NCBI GenBank assembly: GCA_009692865.1
Contig: SHYH01000006.1
Span: 1-44,295 of the forward strand
DNA: 44,295 nucleotides
Direction: 5' to 3'
DNA from: Dehalococcoidia bacterium
GTDB lineage: Bacteria > Chloroflexota > Dehalococcoidia > Lucifugimonadales > GCA-2717565
Below, in pieces: positions 1 to 7,129 of this stretch. The position numbers and the translations under genes were made by a program. Within the stretch, counting starts at the first letter, position 1; each line of letters opens with the position of its first letter. The notes below the pieces were generated by a model. The model had not been told where the DNA came from. It was given only the letters and a program-made list of their open reading frames with translations, and made no database searches.

Positions 1-732
1 GCCTTCGCCCTGGGGGTGCCGCTCTTAGGGATTAACCACCTGGAAGGCCACATCTACGCCGCCTGTCTGGAAGGCGCTGACCCGGAGCATGCCCCCGGGT
101 TCCCCCTGATATGCCTGGTGGCCTCCGGCGGGCACACCGACCTCATCGTTATGCGTGGGCACGGGGAGTACACACTGGTGGGGAGGACGCGGGATGACGC
201 AGCCGGAGAGGCCTTTGACAAGGCCGCCCGGGTGCTGGGCCTGGGGTTCCCCGGCGGGCCCGCGGTCCAGCGTGTCGCCCAGGGCGTCACCGTCAGAGAC
301 CACCTTCCCCAAGCTCGTCTGAAGGACAGGGACAGCCTGGACTTCAGCTTCAGCGGCCTCAAGACCGCCGTCCTGCACATGGCCCGCCACCGTGGCCTCT
401 ACCCACCCCCTGCCAGCGGGCCCGACCCCCGCCAGGTGGCAGAGGTGGCCGCCGCCTTCCAGAAGTCGGTGGTGGCCTCCCTGGTGGAGCGCACCCTTGC
501 AGGAGCCCAGCGCGAGGGCGTCAGGGGGATCGTCCTGGGCGGAGGGGTGGCGGCCAACGCCCTGCTCCGCCAGGAGATGGAACGCAGGTCCCCCGTGCCC
601 GTGTTGATCCCCCGTCCCGTTCTGTGCACCGACAACGGGGCCATGATCGCCGCCTGTGGCTACTTCCATCTCCGACATGGCGAGTCCCACGCCTGGGACA
701 TGGACGTGACACCCAACTGGAGGCTAGGATAG
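1..732 (+). CDS. tsaD: tRNA N6-adenosine threonylcarbamoyltransferase TsaD (5' truncated by window edge)
   Basis: C-terminal 243 residues of TsaD, which with TsaB and TsaE transfers threonylcarbamoyl from threonylcarbamoyl-AMP to A37 of ANN-decoding tRNAs in the cytoplasm. The frame is open from base 1, so the GTG at 16 in the ORF track is internal and the true start lies outside the window; roughly the first 100 residues are missing compared with the usual 340-360. Visible signatures are the metal-binding His-x3-His in NHLEGH (fragment residues 13-17), the ASGGHT loop, the DFSFSGLKT block, VLGGGVAAN and the C-terminal CTDNGAMIA with its metal-ligand Asp. These are the ASKHA-fold markers of the family. 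The stop is followed about 30 bases later by repeat copy A. Family assignment is secure. Confidence 0.96.
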   Translation, partial: AFALGVPLLGINHLEGHIYAACLEGADPEHAPGFPLICLVASGGHTDLIVMRGHGEYTLVGRTRDDAAGEAFDKAARVLGLGFPGGPAVQRVAQGVTVRDHLPQARLKDRDSLDFSFSGLKTAVLHMARHRGLYPPPASGPDPRQVAEVAAAFQKSVVASLVERTLAGAQREGVRGIVLGGGVAANALLRQEMERRSPVPVLIPRPVLCTDNGAMIAACGYFHLRHGESHAWDMDVTPNWRLG

Positions 733-761
733 AGGCAGGCTTACCCTTGCCTCACCACCCT

Positions 762-908
762 TAGCAGGCTGCGGGAAAGGGGGAGTGCAGAGGGGCGAAG
801 CCCCTTTGCCAGAAGTCCGAGGGTGTCCCTCAGATATAGCTTCTCCCCCCTTCCTGGCCAGGAAGGGGGACAGGGGGATGGTCGAAAGAGTTTTTCAGCA
901 CTCTGTTG
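762..908 (+). repeat. Family I palindromic intergenic repeat, copy A
   Basis: About 147 bp between tsaD and the MBL gene. It begins TTAGCAGGCTGCGGG and ends TTTTTCAGCACTCTGTTGG, so the ends are imperfect inverted repeats. Inside, in order, are a GGGGCGAAGCCCC hairpin, a GGGTGTCCCTCAGATATA segment, a near-perfect palindrome centred on CTTCCTGGCCAGGAAG, and GGGGGATGGTCGAAAG. The same module order recurs at 3018, 9790, 17137, 18746 (inverted) and 44186 (inverted). No reading frame is conserved, so it is a MITE- or REP-like element rather than a gene. Confidence 0.9.
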
Positions 909-918
909 GTGGAGGAAC

Positions 919-1557
919 ATGGACATTCAATGGCTCGGTCACTCCTGCTTTCGCCTTCGCGGCACCATCGCCACCGTCATCACCGACCCCTTTGCACCCT
1001 CGCTAGGCATCTCCCTGCCAAAGCTGCAAGGCGATTTCATCACCATCAGCCATCCCCACCCCCACCACAGCTCGGTAGACCTGGTGGAGGGCCAGCCCTA
1101 CATCATCCGAACACCCGGGGAGTACGACTCCAAGGGAGTCCAGGTACGAGGCTTCGCCACTCCTTTGAACGAGGCTGCCGGCGAGGGAGGGCGCAACGTG
1201 GTCTACACCATCGAGATGGACGGGGTGACCCTGGCCCACCTGGGCGACCTGGGGCAACCCCTCACCCCCCGGCAGGCGGAAGAGCTGAGCCCCGTGGATG
1301 TCCTCCTCGTCCCCGCCGGCGGGGGGTGCACCGCCACCCCTGCCCAGATTGTGGAGGTGGTGAAGCTGCTGGAGCCCAAGGTCGTCATCCCCATGCACTA
1401 CCAGCTTCCGCAGCTCGCCATCCCTCTGGGCGCGGTGGAAGAGCTTCTCAGGGAGCTAGGTATCCAGGGCGTGACGCCCCAGGCGCGTCTCTCGGTGACG
1501 GTCTCCAATATGCCCGCCGAGCTCCGAGTGGTGGTACTGGAGCCCGCGACCCGGTGA
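919..1557 (+). CDS. MBL-fold metal-dependent hydrolase, UPF0173-like
   Basis: Predicted 212-residue metallo-beta-lactamase-fold protein of the Lactamase_B_3/UPF0173 type, cytoplasmic, substrate unknown. The start is taken at ATG 919 because GGAGGA lies just upstream and MDIQWLGHSCFRL is the typical N-terminus; the longer ORF from 823 runs into repeat copy A. The family N-terminus is followed by DPF and the metal-site loop, here ISHPHPHHS (His45, His47, His49, His50). Family members normally have HxHxDH, so the Asp that binds the second metal is replaced by His49. Later markers are TPGEYD, HLGDLGQPL (the distal Asp/His region) and VVIPMHY, which supplies the last His. The fold assignment is firm; whether it is a normal dinuclear enzyme is uncertain. 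Confidence 0.82.
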   Translation: MDIQWLGHSCFRLRGTIATVITDPFAPSLGISLPKLQGDFITISHPHPHHSSVDLVEGQPYIIRTPGEYDSKGVQVRGFATPLNEAAGEGGRNVVYTIEMDGVTLAHLGDLGQPLTPRQAEELSPVDVLLVPAGGGCTATPAQIVEVVKLLEPKVVIPMHYQLPQLAIPLGAVEELLRELGIQGVTPQARLSVTVSNMPAELRVVVLEPATR

Positions 1558-1614
1558 CCGTGGCGCCCCTCACGTCACGGCCTACCTCGCCGAGCCTAAT
1601 ACTCGGGTGGGTAA

Positions 1615-1740
1615 GTTGCGGTGCCCGAAGTTCGCCACAGGCCCGCTCACCCTGAGCCTGTCGAACCACGAGCGGCTCGCCCTTCGACAGGCTCAGGGTG
1701 AGCGGCTTCCCATACCGCGCTTTTCGCAAGGAAGTACTAG
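1615..1740. repeat. Family II repeat, long form with internal palindrome
   Basis: Starts GTTGCGG and ends with CGGCTTCCCATACCGC followed by CTTTTCGCAAGGAAG and CTAG. Between GCTCACC and CGGCTTCCC it carries a module with perfect 21-bp inverted arms (1645-1665 and 1683-1703; core CCTGAGCCTGTCGAA / TTCGACAGGCTCAGG). The same flanking sequence without the palindrome is found at 41951-42041 between sufD and sufS. The palindromic core resembles a short repeat widespread in bacterial genomes. No coding potential. Confidence 0.85.
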
Positions 1741-1749
1741 GTTCGAGTC

Positions 1750-1925
1750 TTGGGAGTGTTTCGCAGAGCCAGCCCATGCCTGGGGTCCCACAGGTCAAGG
1801 ACTGCGTCGCCCAGGAGTGCAGCGCTCACGACAGTGAGACTCAGCACCAGCCCAGGGAAGATGATAGCCCACGAGGAAGGAGGCGATGAGGACAGCAAGA
1901 AGGGTGGCTTCCGGCACGGAGAGTT
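1750..1925 (-). pseudogene. Decayed C-terminus of a DppC/OppC-type ABC transporter permease
   Basis: No intact gene is present between the family II repeat and the end of gpsA. One minus-strand frame reads SWAIIFPGLVLSLTVVSAAL then LGDAVLDLWDPR, which closely matches the conserved tail of dipeptide/oligopeptide permeases (W-x-x-FPGL-x-I-x-LTV-x-x-x-NLLGD-x-LRD-x-LDPR). The adjoining upstream frame reads VPEATLLAVLIASFLVG, reminiscent of the preceding permease helix, but is in a different phase, implying a frameshift. No start or rest of the protein is seen. I infer a relic of a deleted transporter gene; the resemblance is by eye only. Confidence 0.42.
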
Positions 1926-1935
1926 CCTACAAGGA

Positions 1936-3000
1936 CTAGCCGCGGATCGGGCCGTCAACGTCCCAGCCCCCCTGCTCCTTCTCCGCAGAGGCCACTCCCC
2001 GCCACTCGGTCCCTGGCGAGCGGCCCATGAGCTCCCCTCCCACGGCTCGAGGGTCCAGGCCCTCAAACAGTACCCGGTGCGTGGCCTCGGTAATGGGCAT
2101 CTCCACCCCGTACTGAGCCGCCAGCTTCAAGGCGGCGGGGGTGGTCTCCACCCCCTCGATCACATGAGGCGTCGAGGTGAGGATCTGCTTCAACGAGCGG
2201 CCCTTGGCCAACTGCTCCCCCGCCGAGCGGTTGCGGCTCAAGGGGCTGAGGCAGGTGGCGATGAGGTCACCGAGACAGGCTAACCCCGCGAAGGTCAAGG
2301 GGTTGGCGCCGGCGGCCACTCCCAGGCGAGTGATCTCCACCAGCCCCCGGCTCATGAAGGCAGCCTTGGCGTTGGCGCCGTAGCCCAGCCCATCGCACAC
2401 CCCCGCCCCAAGGGCGATGATGTTCTTCAAGGCGCCTCCCAGCTCCACGCCGACGAGGTCCTGGGTGGTGTACACCCGAAAGGTGGGCCCCATGACCACC
2501 TCCTGGGCAAAGATGGCGTGCTCTTCTTCTGGACAAGCTACCACGGTGCTGGCAGGCTTGCCCTGCGCCACCTCCCTGGCCAGGTTGGGGCCCGAGAGGG
2601 CACAGATACGGGAGTGGAGCTCCACCGCCATCTCCTCCTGGAGGACCTGGCTCATCCGCTTACCCGTCTGGCGCTCCAGCCCTTTGGTGGCGCAGACCAC
2701 AACGGCCTTTGGAGGAATCTGAGAGGCTACCCGCCGCGCGTTCTCCCGCAGGGACCGCGATGGGACGGCGAACAGGACCAGGTCTGCGCCGTGCAGCGCC
2801 GCCTCAATGGAAGCCGTGACTCGCAGGGAAGGCGGGAAGGAGATCCCGGGCACGAACCGTGCGTTCTCCTTGGCAGCAGTGAGGGCGGCGGCCTCCTCAG
2901 CGGTTCGCGCCCAGAGGCGGACATCCAAAGAGCGGCGCGCCATGAGGATGGCGAGGGTTGTCCCCCAACTGGTGGTGCCTATCACGGCAACGCGGGTCAT
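1936..3000 (-). CDS. gpsA: Glycerol-3-phosphate dehydrogenase [NAD(P)+]
   Basis: Predicted 354-residue cytoplasmic GpsA, which reduces dihydroxyacetone phosphate to sn-glycerol 3-phosphate for phospholipid synthesis. The start is set at ATG 3000 (MTRVAVIG) with GAGGG upstream; the ORF extension to 3192 is translation of repeat copy B. The N-terminal Rossmann loop is VIGTTSWGTTLA, where most family members have GxGSWGTALA, so the second glycine is Thr. Later come FAVPS, VVCATKGLE, ALSGPNLAREVA, the catalytic-Lys region GGALKNIIALGAGVCDG, and GLACLGDLIATC-SPLSRNR near residues 255-280. All are diagnostic. It shares orientation with plsY, the next enzyme to use its product, and repeat copy B separates the two. 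Confidence 0.95.
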   Translation of the reverse strand: MTRVAVIGTTSWGTTLAILMARRSLDVRLWARTAEEAAALTAAKENARFVPGISFPPSLRVTASIEAALHGADLVLFAVPSRSLRENARRVASQIPPKAVVVCATKGLERQTGKRMSQVLQEEMAVELHSRICALSGPNLAREVAQGKPASTVVACPEEEHAIFAQEVVMGPTFRVYTTQDLVGVELGGALKNIIALGAGVCDGLGYGANAKAAFMSRGLVEITRLGVAAGANPLTFAGLACLGDLIATCLSPLSRNRSAGEQLAKGRSLKQILTSTPHVIEGVETTPAALKLAAQYGVEMPITEATHRVLFEGLDPRAVGGELMGRSPGTEWRGVASAEKEQGGWDVDGPIRG

Positions 3001-3017
3001 CGTTACCCTCGACCCCT

Positions 3018-3167
3018 CTAACAGGCTCCGGGGAAAAGGGTGTCCAGCGGGGCGAAGCCCCTTTAGCAGGGGTCTGGGGGTGTCCCCAAGACCCAATTCC
3101 TGTCCCCCTTCCTGGTCAGGAAGGGGGACAGGAATTGGGTCGAAAGGCTTCTTCAGCACCCCTCTAG
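3018..3167 (+). repeat. Family I palindromic intergenic repeat, copy B
   Basis: 150 bp between plsY and gpsA, bounded by CTAACAGG and CCCTCTAG. It contains the GGGGCGAAGCCCC hairpin, GTCTGGGGGTGTCCCC, and an extended palindrome in which the CCTGGTCAGG core is flanked by complementary GACCCAATTCCTGTCC-type arms, giving a longer stem than in other copies. The terminal CTAG supplies the TAG stop of plsY (read on the minus strand). Confidence 0.9.
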
Positions 3168-3802
3168 CTCCTCGCCAATGGGGCGCGGGCATCGGCTTTA
3201 TCCCCCAGACGTCGCTCGGTGCCCCTCACCAGGCGCACGATATTGTCGCGGTGCTGAAGAAAGATGAGAACCCCTCCCCCCAGGGCGTAGACAGGGTATG
3301 CCAGAGGGGCATACCCAAAGAGGTAGAGAACCCCAGTCGCCACCGCAGCCATGCCCACCCCTACCAAAGAACCCAAGGAAACGTATCGCGACACACCGAT
3401 GATGGTGACGCCCATTGCCAGAGCAACAACCCCCGCCAGCGGTGTGAGGGCAGTGAGAGCCCCAAGGCCCGTGAGGATGCCCCGCCCGCCGTGGAAACGA
3501 ATGAAAACGGACCAATTGTGGCCCACCAGAGCCGCCATGGCCACAGCAGCCTCCAGGGCGGGGGCGTCTTGAGTGAGGAGACGGGCCAAGAGAACAGGCG
3601 CCACCCCTTTCCCGGCATCACCCAGCAACACAAGAGCAGCCCCCCGCACCCCTACGGTGCGCAGCACGTTAGCCATGCCAATTCGACCGCTTCCATGCTC
3701 CCGCACATCCACACCGGCCAGGGCCTTCCCCACCAGAAACCCCCAGGGGACGGCTCCCAGGAGGTAGGCCGTGGGCACCAAGAGCCACCAGAGCGAGCTC
3801 AT
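3164..3802 (-). CDS. plsY: Glycerol-3-phosphate acyltransferase PlsY (acyl-phosphate dependent)
   Basis: 212-residue integral membrane protein that transfers the acyl group of acyl-phosphate to glycerol 3-phosphate, making lysophosphatidic acid. Markers are the first helix ending in LLGAVPWGFLVGK, the loop GSGRIGMANVLRTVG (family GSGNIGATNVLRT), DAGKG, VGHNWSVFIRFHGGRGILTGLG (the HN..P.fl.FkGGKG block) and five or so hydrophobic segments. Length fits the family (190-220). Its ATG overlaps the der stop by four bases (ATGA), so it is translationally coupled to der. The stop codon lies in the terminal CTAG of repeat copy B, so the last residues may have been altered when the element inserted. 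Confidence 0.95.
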   Translation of the reverse strand: MSSLWWLLVPTAYLLGAVPWGFLVGKALAGVDVREHGSGRIGMANVLRTVGVRGAALVLLGDAGKGVAPVLLARLLTQDAPALEAAVAMAALVGHNWSVFIRFHGGRGILTGLGALTALTPLAGVVALAMGVTIIGVSRYVSLGSLVGVGMAAVATGVLYLFGYAPLAYPVYALGGGVLIFLQHRDNIVRLVRGTERRLGDKADARAPLARS

Positions 3803-5184
3803 GCCTTTTCTCCTCGACGACGAAAGGTGAGTTGAAGGCGACTACCTCGGAAATCGAAGGTTTTGCGCAGGGTGTTCTCAAGATACCTTTGATAGGAGAA
3901 GTGAACCAGTTCGGGGTGGTTGACAAAAAAGGCGAAGGCCGGGGGGTTGACCCCCACCTGCTCCACCCGGTAAATATTGAGGGACCTCTTTCCCACCGAG
4001 GAAGGAGGGTGCCGCCCCGCGGCCTCCAGCAGCATGCGTTGAAGCTGGCCCTGAGGCACAGTCTTGAGACGCTCCTGATACACACCCACAGCCGTATCCA
4101 GGGCCTCCTCTATCCCGTCGCCCTCCAGGGCCGAGGCGAAACAGACAGGGACATAGGGGGCGAAGCGAAGGCGCTCATGGACTATGTCCAGCACCTCCTC
4201 CCGGCTCACACCGTTGGATTCCGCCAGGTCCCACTTATTGACCACCACCACCATTCCCCGATAGGCGTCCAGGATGGAGCCGGCGATGTGAAGGTCCTGG
4301 GCCATCATGGGCTCCAGGGCCTCCACCAGCAGGATGGCCACATCGCATCGGGCCAGGGCCTGCTCCGTCCTCAGGACGCTGTACCGCTCGATGCCCCGCT
4401 CAATACGCCCGCGGCGACGGATCCCTGCGGTGTCAATGAGCACCATCGAGCGCCCTTTGTACTCCACCGGCGTGTCCAGGGCGTCACGGGTGGTCCCCGG
4501 CACCTCGCTGACGATGGCGCGCTCCTCCCCGAGGGTGGTGTTGAGGAAGCTGGATTTCCCTACGTTGGTCCTCCCAAGAATGGCCAAACGCAGGGAGCCT
4601 CCTTCGCCGGATACCACCTCCGCAGGCGGAAGCAGCTCAATCACCCGGCCCACCAACTCCTCCACACCACTGTTGTGATAGGCGCTCAGGACAACGGGAT
4701 CGCCCAGGCCCATCTGGTAAAACTCCATCGCCCCAGGTTCGCGCCTGGGGTTATCCACCTTGTTGACCGCCAGGACCACCGGCTTCTGCGTGCGCCGCAA
4801 CAGATCAGCCACCTCCAGGTCGCCCGGCGTAACACCGTCCATAACGTCCACCAGGAAAACGATCACCTGGGCCTCGTGGACGGCCACGTCCACCTGAGCC
4901 CGCACCTTGGCCCACAGGTCCGACTCGGGCGCGGTCTGCAGGCCCCCGGTGTCCACCAGCAGGAAAGCCTTATCCCCCCACGTGACCTGGGCAACAAGGC
5001 GGTCGCGGGTGGTGCCGGGAATCTCGGAAACAATGGCGATGCGCCGCCCCGTGAGCCGATTGAACAGGGTGGACTTCCCCACGTTGGGTCTCCCCACAAT
5101 GGCCACGACCGGCAAAGCTATTGTGGCCTGCCCAGGCCTCGTGAGAGACACCTGCATCGCCGCCTCTGAAGTTGCTTCAGTCAT
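3799..5184 (-). CDS. der: Ribosome biogenesis GTPase Der (EngA)
   Basis: Predicted 461-residue protein with two tandem GTPase domains and a C-terminal KH-like domain; acts in 50S subunit assembly. Domain 1 has GRPNVGKS (about residues 31-38), PGTTRD, DTGG and NKVD. Domain 2 has GRTNVGKSSFLN, PGTTRDALDTP, DTAGIRRRG and NKWD. The C-terminal part ends in FAFFVNHPELVHFSYQRYLENTLRK-type sequence (quoted in part), typical of Der. The start at 5184 (MTEATSEAAM) follows argF by 49 bases; ATG 5157 (MQVSLTRPG), preceded by AGAGG, is an equally good alternative. The ORF extension to 5298 overlaps argF and is not used. It overlaps plsY by four bases. Confidence 0.95.
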   Translation of the reverse strand: MTEATSEAAMQVSLTRPGQATIALPVVAIVGRPNVGKSTLFNRLTGRRIAIVSEIPGTTRDRLVAQVTWGDKAFLLVDTGGLQTAPESDLWAKVRAQVDVAVHEAQVIVFLVDVMDGVTPGDLEVADLLRRTQKPVVLAVNKVDNPRREPGAMEFYQMGLGDPVVLSAYHNSGVEELVGRVIELLPPAEVVSGEGGSLRLAILGRTNVGKSSFLNTTLGEERAIVSEVPGTTRDALDTPVEYKGRSMVLIDTAGIRRRGRIERGIERYSVLRTEQALARCDVAILLVEALEPMMAQDLHIAGSILDAYRGMVVVVNKWDLAESNGVSREEVLDIVHERLRFAPYVPVCFASALEGDGIEEALDTAVGVYQERLKTVPQGQLQRMLLEAAGRHPPSSVGKRSLNIYRVEQVGVNPPAFAFFVNHPELVHFSYQRYLENTLRKTFDFRGSRLQLTFRRRGEKA

Positions 5185-5233
5185 GTGCAAACCCTGCGTT
5201 TCTTCGATTAGGGCGAGTCCGGCAAGCCCATCG

Positions 5234-6148
5234 CTAGAGTTGGAGGATGGCCGCCAGAATGGCCTTCTGGATGTGGAGGCGGTTCTCCGCCTGGTCAAAT
5301 GCCACCGACTGAGGGTGGTTGAGAAAGCCCTTGGGAACCTCCTCGCCGTAATGGGCGGGCATGGGGTGAAGGAGGATGGCGTGAGGCGCCGCCAACGCCA
5401 GAAGGTCCTCGTTCACCTGATAGCCCATGAAGGCGGTCCGTCGAAGGGAGGCTTCGCCCTCCTGTCCCATACTGGCCCACACGTCGGTGTACAACACGTC
5501 CGCCCCCACCACGGCTTCCCGGGGACTCCTGAGACACGTCACGGAGGCCCCGGAGGCTGCTGCCCGCTTCTGGGCCGTAACCAGGACCTTGGTGGGGAGA
5601 TCATACCCCTCCGGGGAGGCGATGTGGAAGGCCATGCCCGTAGAGGAGGCCGCGAGGGCCAGGCTGGCCGCCACGTTGTTGCCATCACCAACATAGGCCA
5701 GCGTCACACCCTTCAAGGCACCCCGGCGCTCGTAGATGGTCAGGAGGTCGGCAAGGGCCTGGCAGGGATGCTCCTGGTCCGAGAGGGCGTTGATCACCGG
5801 AACGGTGGCGTGCTGGGCCAGCTCCTCCAGCGTGCGCTGTGCAAAGGTGCGCACCACGAGAGCATCCACGTAACGGGAGAGGACCTTGGCCATGTCCTCC
5901 ACAGGCTCGCGGCCGCCCAGGCCCACCTGTTCCCGGGTGAGCTCCAGGGAATAGCCACCGAGATGATGGATGGCGACGTGGAAGCTGACCCTGGTCCGTA
6001 ACGAGGGCTTCTCAAACATCAGGGCCACCGTAGCCCCTGCGATGGAAGGCCGCTCCTGTCCTCGCTTGATGGCCAGGGCCCGCTCCACGAGCCCCCATAT
6101 CTCTTCAGGGCTCAGGTCAGCTATGGACAGAAGATCTCTACCCTTCAT
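5234..6148 (-). CDS. argF: Ornithine carbamoyltransferase (variant active-site motif)
   Basis: 304-residue cytoplasmic carbamoyltransferase, predicted to make citrulline from carbamoyl phosphate and ornithine for arginine synthesis. MKGRDLLSIADLSPEEI is a standard N-terminus, so ATG 6148 is preferred to 6157. Carbamoyl phosphate-binding region FEKPSLRTRVSF (usually STRT), HPCQALADLLT and DVWASMGQE (the ornithine-binding SMG loop) are present. The late motif HCLP, whose Cys contacts ornithine, is replaced by HPMP in LHPMPAHYGEEV (bases 5357-5368). SMG and HPCQ support OTC rather than aspartate carbamoyltransferase, but the altered motif leaves room for another amine acceptor. It leads the der-plsY-gpsA series on the minus strand. 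Confidence 0.85.
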   Translation of the reverse strand: MKGRDLLSIADLSPEEIWGLVERALAIKRGQERPSIAGATVALMFEKPSLRTRVSFHVAIHHLGGYSLELTREQVGLGGREPVEDMAKVLSRYVDALVVRTFAQRTLEELAQHATVPVINALSDQEHPCQALADLLTIYERRGALKGVTLAYVGDGNNVAASLALAASSTGMAFHIASPEGYDLPTKVLVTAQKRAAASGASVTCLRSPREAVVGADVLYTDVWASMGQEGEASLRRTAFMGYQVNEDLLALAAPHAILLHPMPAHYGEEVPKGFLNHPQSVAFDQAENRLHIQKAILAAILQL

Positions 6149-6170
6149 GGTCTTCAAACCTCACGGTCAC

Positions 6171-6201
6171 AGTATACCAGAGGGGGGCCATGAGACCGCA
6201 A
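6171..6201 (-). promoter_or_regulatory. Candidate sigma70-type promoter for argF-der-plsY
   Basis: On the minus strand TATACT (plus 6171-6176) lies about 20 bases upstream of the argF ATG, with TTGCGG (plus 6196-6201) at a 19-base spacing. The -10 is good, the spacer is long, so the call is tentative. Confidence 0.35.
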
Positions 6202-6271
6202 ATCGCAAGGGCCGCAAGGGAGAGGGTACGTCAACTTGAAAGCGGGGTGGGGGCATCAAGCCCCCACCTGC

Positions 6272-7054
6272 TTATTCACGCTCCTTCTGAAGCAGCAGAA
6301 AGAACTCCTGGTTCCCCGCATCCCCCAGGATCGGGGAGGGCGTAACACCCCGGACCCGCAGCCCCTGGTCAATCGCCCAAAGAAGTACCTTCCCTACGGC
6401 TCCAGCGTGCAGGGCGGGGTCCTGCACCACCCCACCCCTGGCCACTTCCTGGCGCCTCAGCTCGAACTGGGGTTTCACCAGGGCCACCACGAACCCTTCG
6501 GGCTTCAGGTGAGCCGCCGTGGGAGGCAGCACCCTGGTCAGCGAGATGAAAGCGACATCCACGGTCGCCAGATCCACCGGCTCGGGGAGAGGGAACGCGT
6601 AGCGAGCGTTCACACGCTCCATGACAACCACTCTAGCGTCGGACCGCAGTCGAAGGTCCAGTTGGCCGTGCCCCACGTCCAGGGCGTACACCCTGGTAGC
6701 GCCCCGTTGCAAGAGGCAATCGGTAAAACCGCCTGTGGATGCCCCCACATCCAGGGCCACCTTGTCCGACACCAGGAGGCCAAAGGCGTCCAGGGCTGCG
6801 GCCAGCTTGAAGCCCCCGCGTCCCACATAGGGCGAACGCTCCTTCAAGGCCAGGAAGGCATCCGGAGGCACGGGAGTCCCGGGCTTGTCCACCACTTGGC
6901 CGTCCACCAGGACAGACCCGGCCATCACGAGGGCTTGGGCGCGCTCCGGACTCTCGGCCAGGCCACGCTCCACCAGCAGACGGTCCAGGCGCACCTTGCC
7001 CGCTGTCTTAGTTCCGGCTCCTCTGGGGACAGGTGGCTTGTTGACGCTGGCCAT
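6272..7054 (-). CDS. tlyA: TlyA family rRNA 2'-O-methyltransferase (hemolysin A-like)
   Basis: 260-residue protein with an N-terminal S4 RNA-binding domain (from VRLDRLLVERGLAES, residues about 21-80) and an FtsJ/RrmJ-type methyltransferase domain. The SAM-binding motif is DVGASTGGFTDCLLQ and motif IV is ATVDVAFISL, followed by LVKPQFE. Characterised TlyA proteins methylate ribose of 16S C1409 and 23S C1920; that is the expected role, although type I or II specificity cannot be read here. The PFAM-type SPYVGRGGFKLAAAL linker joins the domains. It is transcribed divergently from the UbiA-family gene across 75 bases. The start MASVNKPP is the only ATG near the S4 domain. Confidence 0.92.
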   Translation of the reverse strand: MASVNKPPVPRGAGTKTAGKVRLDRLLVERGLAESPERAQALVMAGSVLVDGQVVDKPGTPVPPDAFLALKERSPYVGRGGFKLAAALDAFGLLVSDKVALDVGASTGGFTDCLLQRGATRVYALDVGHGQLDLRLRSDARVVVMERVNARYAFPLPEPVDLATVDVAFISLTRVLPPTAAHLKPEGFVVALVKPQFELRRQEVARGGVVQDPALHAGAVGKVLLWAIDQGLRVRGVTPSPILGDAGNQEFFLLLQKERE

Positions 7055-7129
7055 AAGAGTTCGTATCCTTGCTACAAGGCCGCCTTCCCAGGGCCTAGGC
7101 GAAAGGCGCCTGGCAGCGAGGCAAAACGG

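Noticed and set aside
3832-5169. 445-aa plus-strand ORF opposite der
   Set aside because: Entirely antisense to a well-supported GTPase gene, low-complexity His/Gly/Gln-rich translation, no start signals.
6236-7129. N-terminal part of the 611-aa ORF before the UbiA-family gene
   Set aside because: It is antisense to tlyA; the family sequence begins only after GTG 7130.
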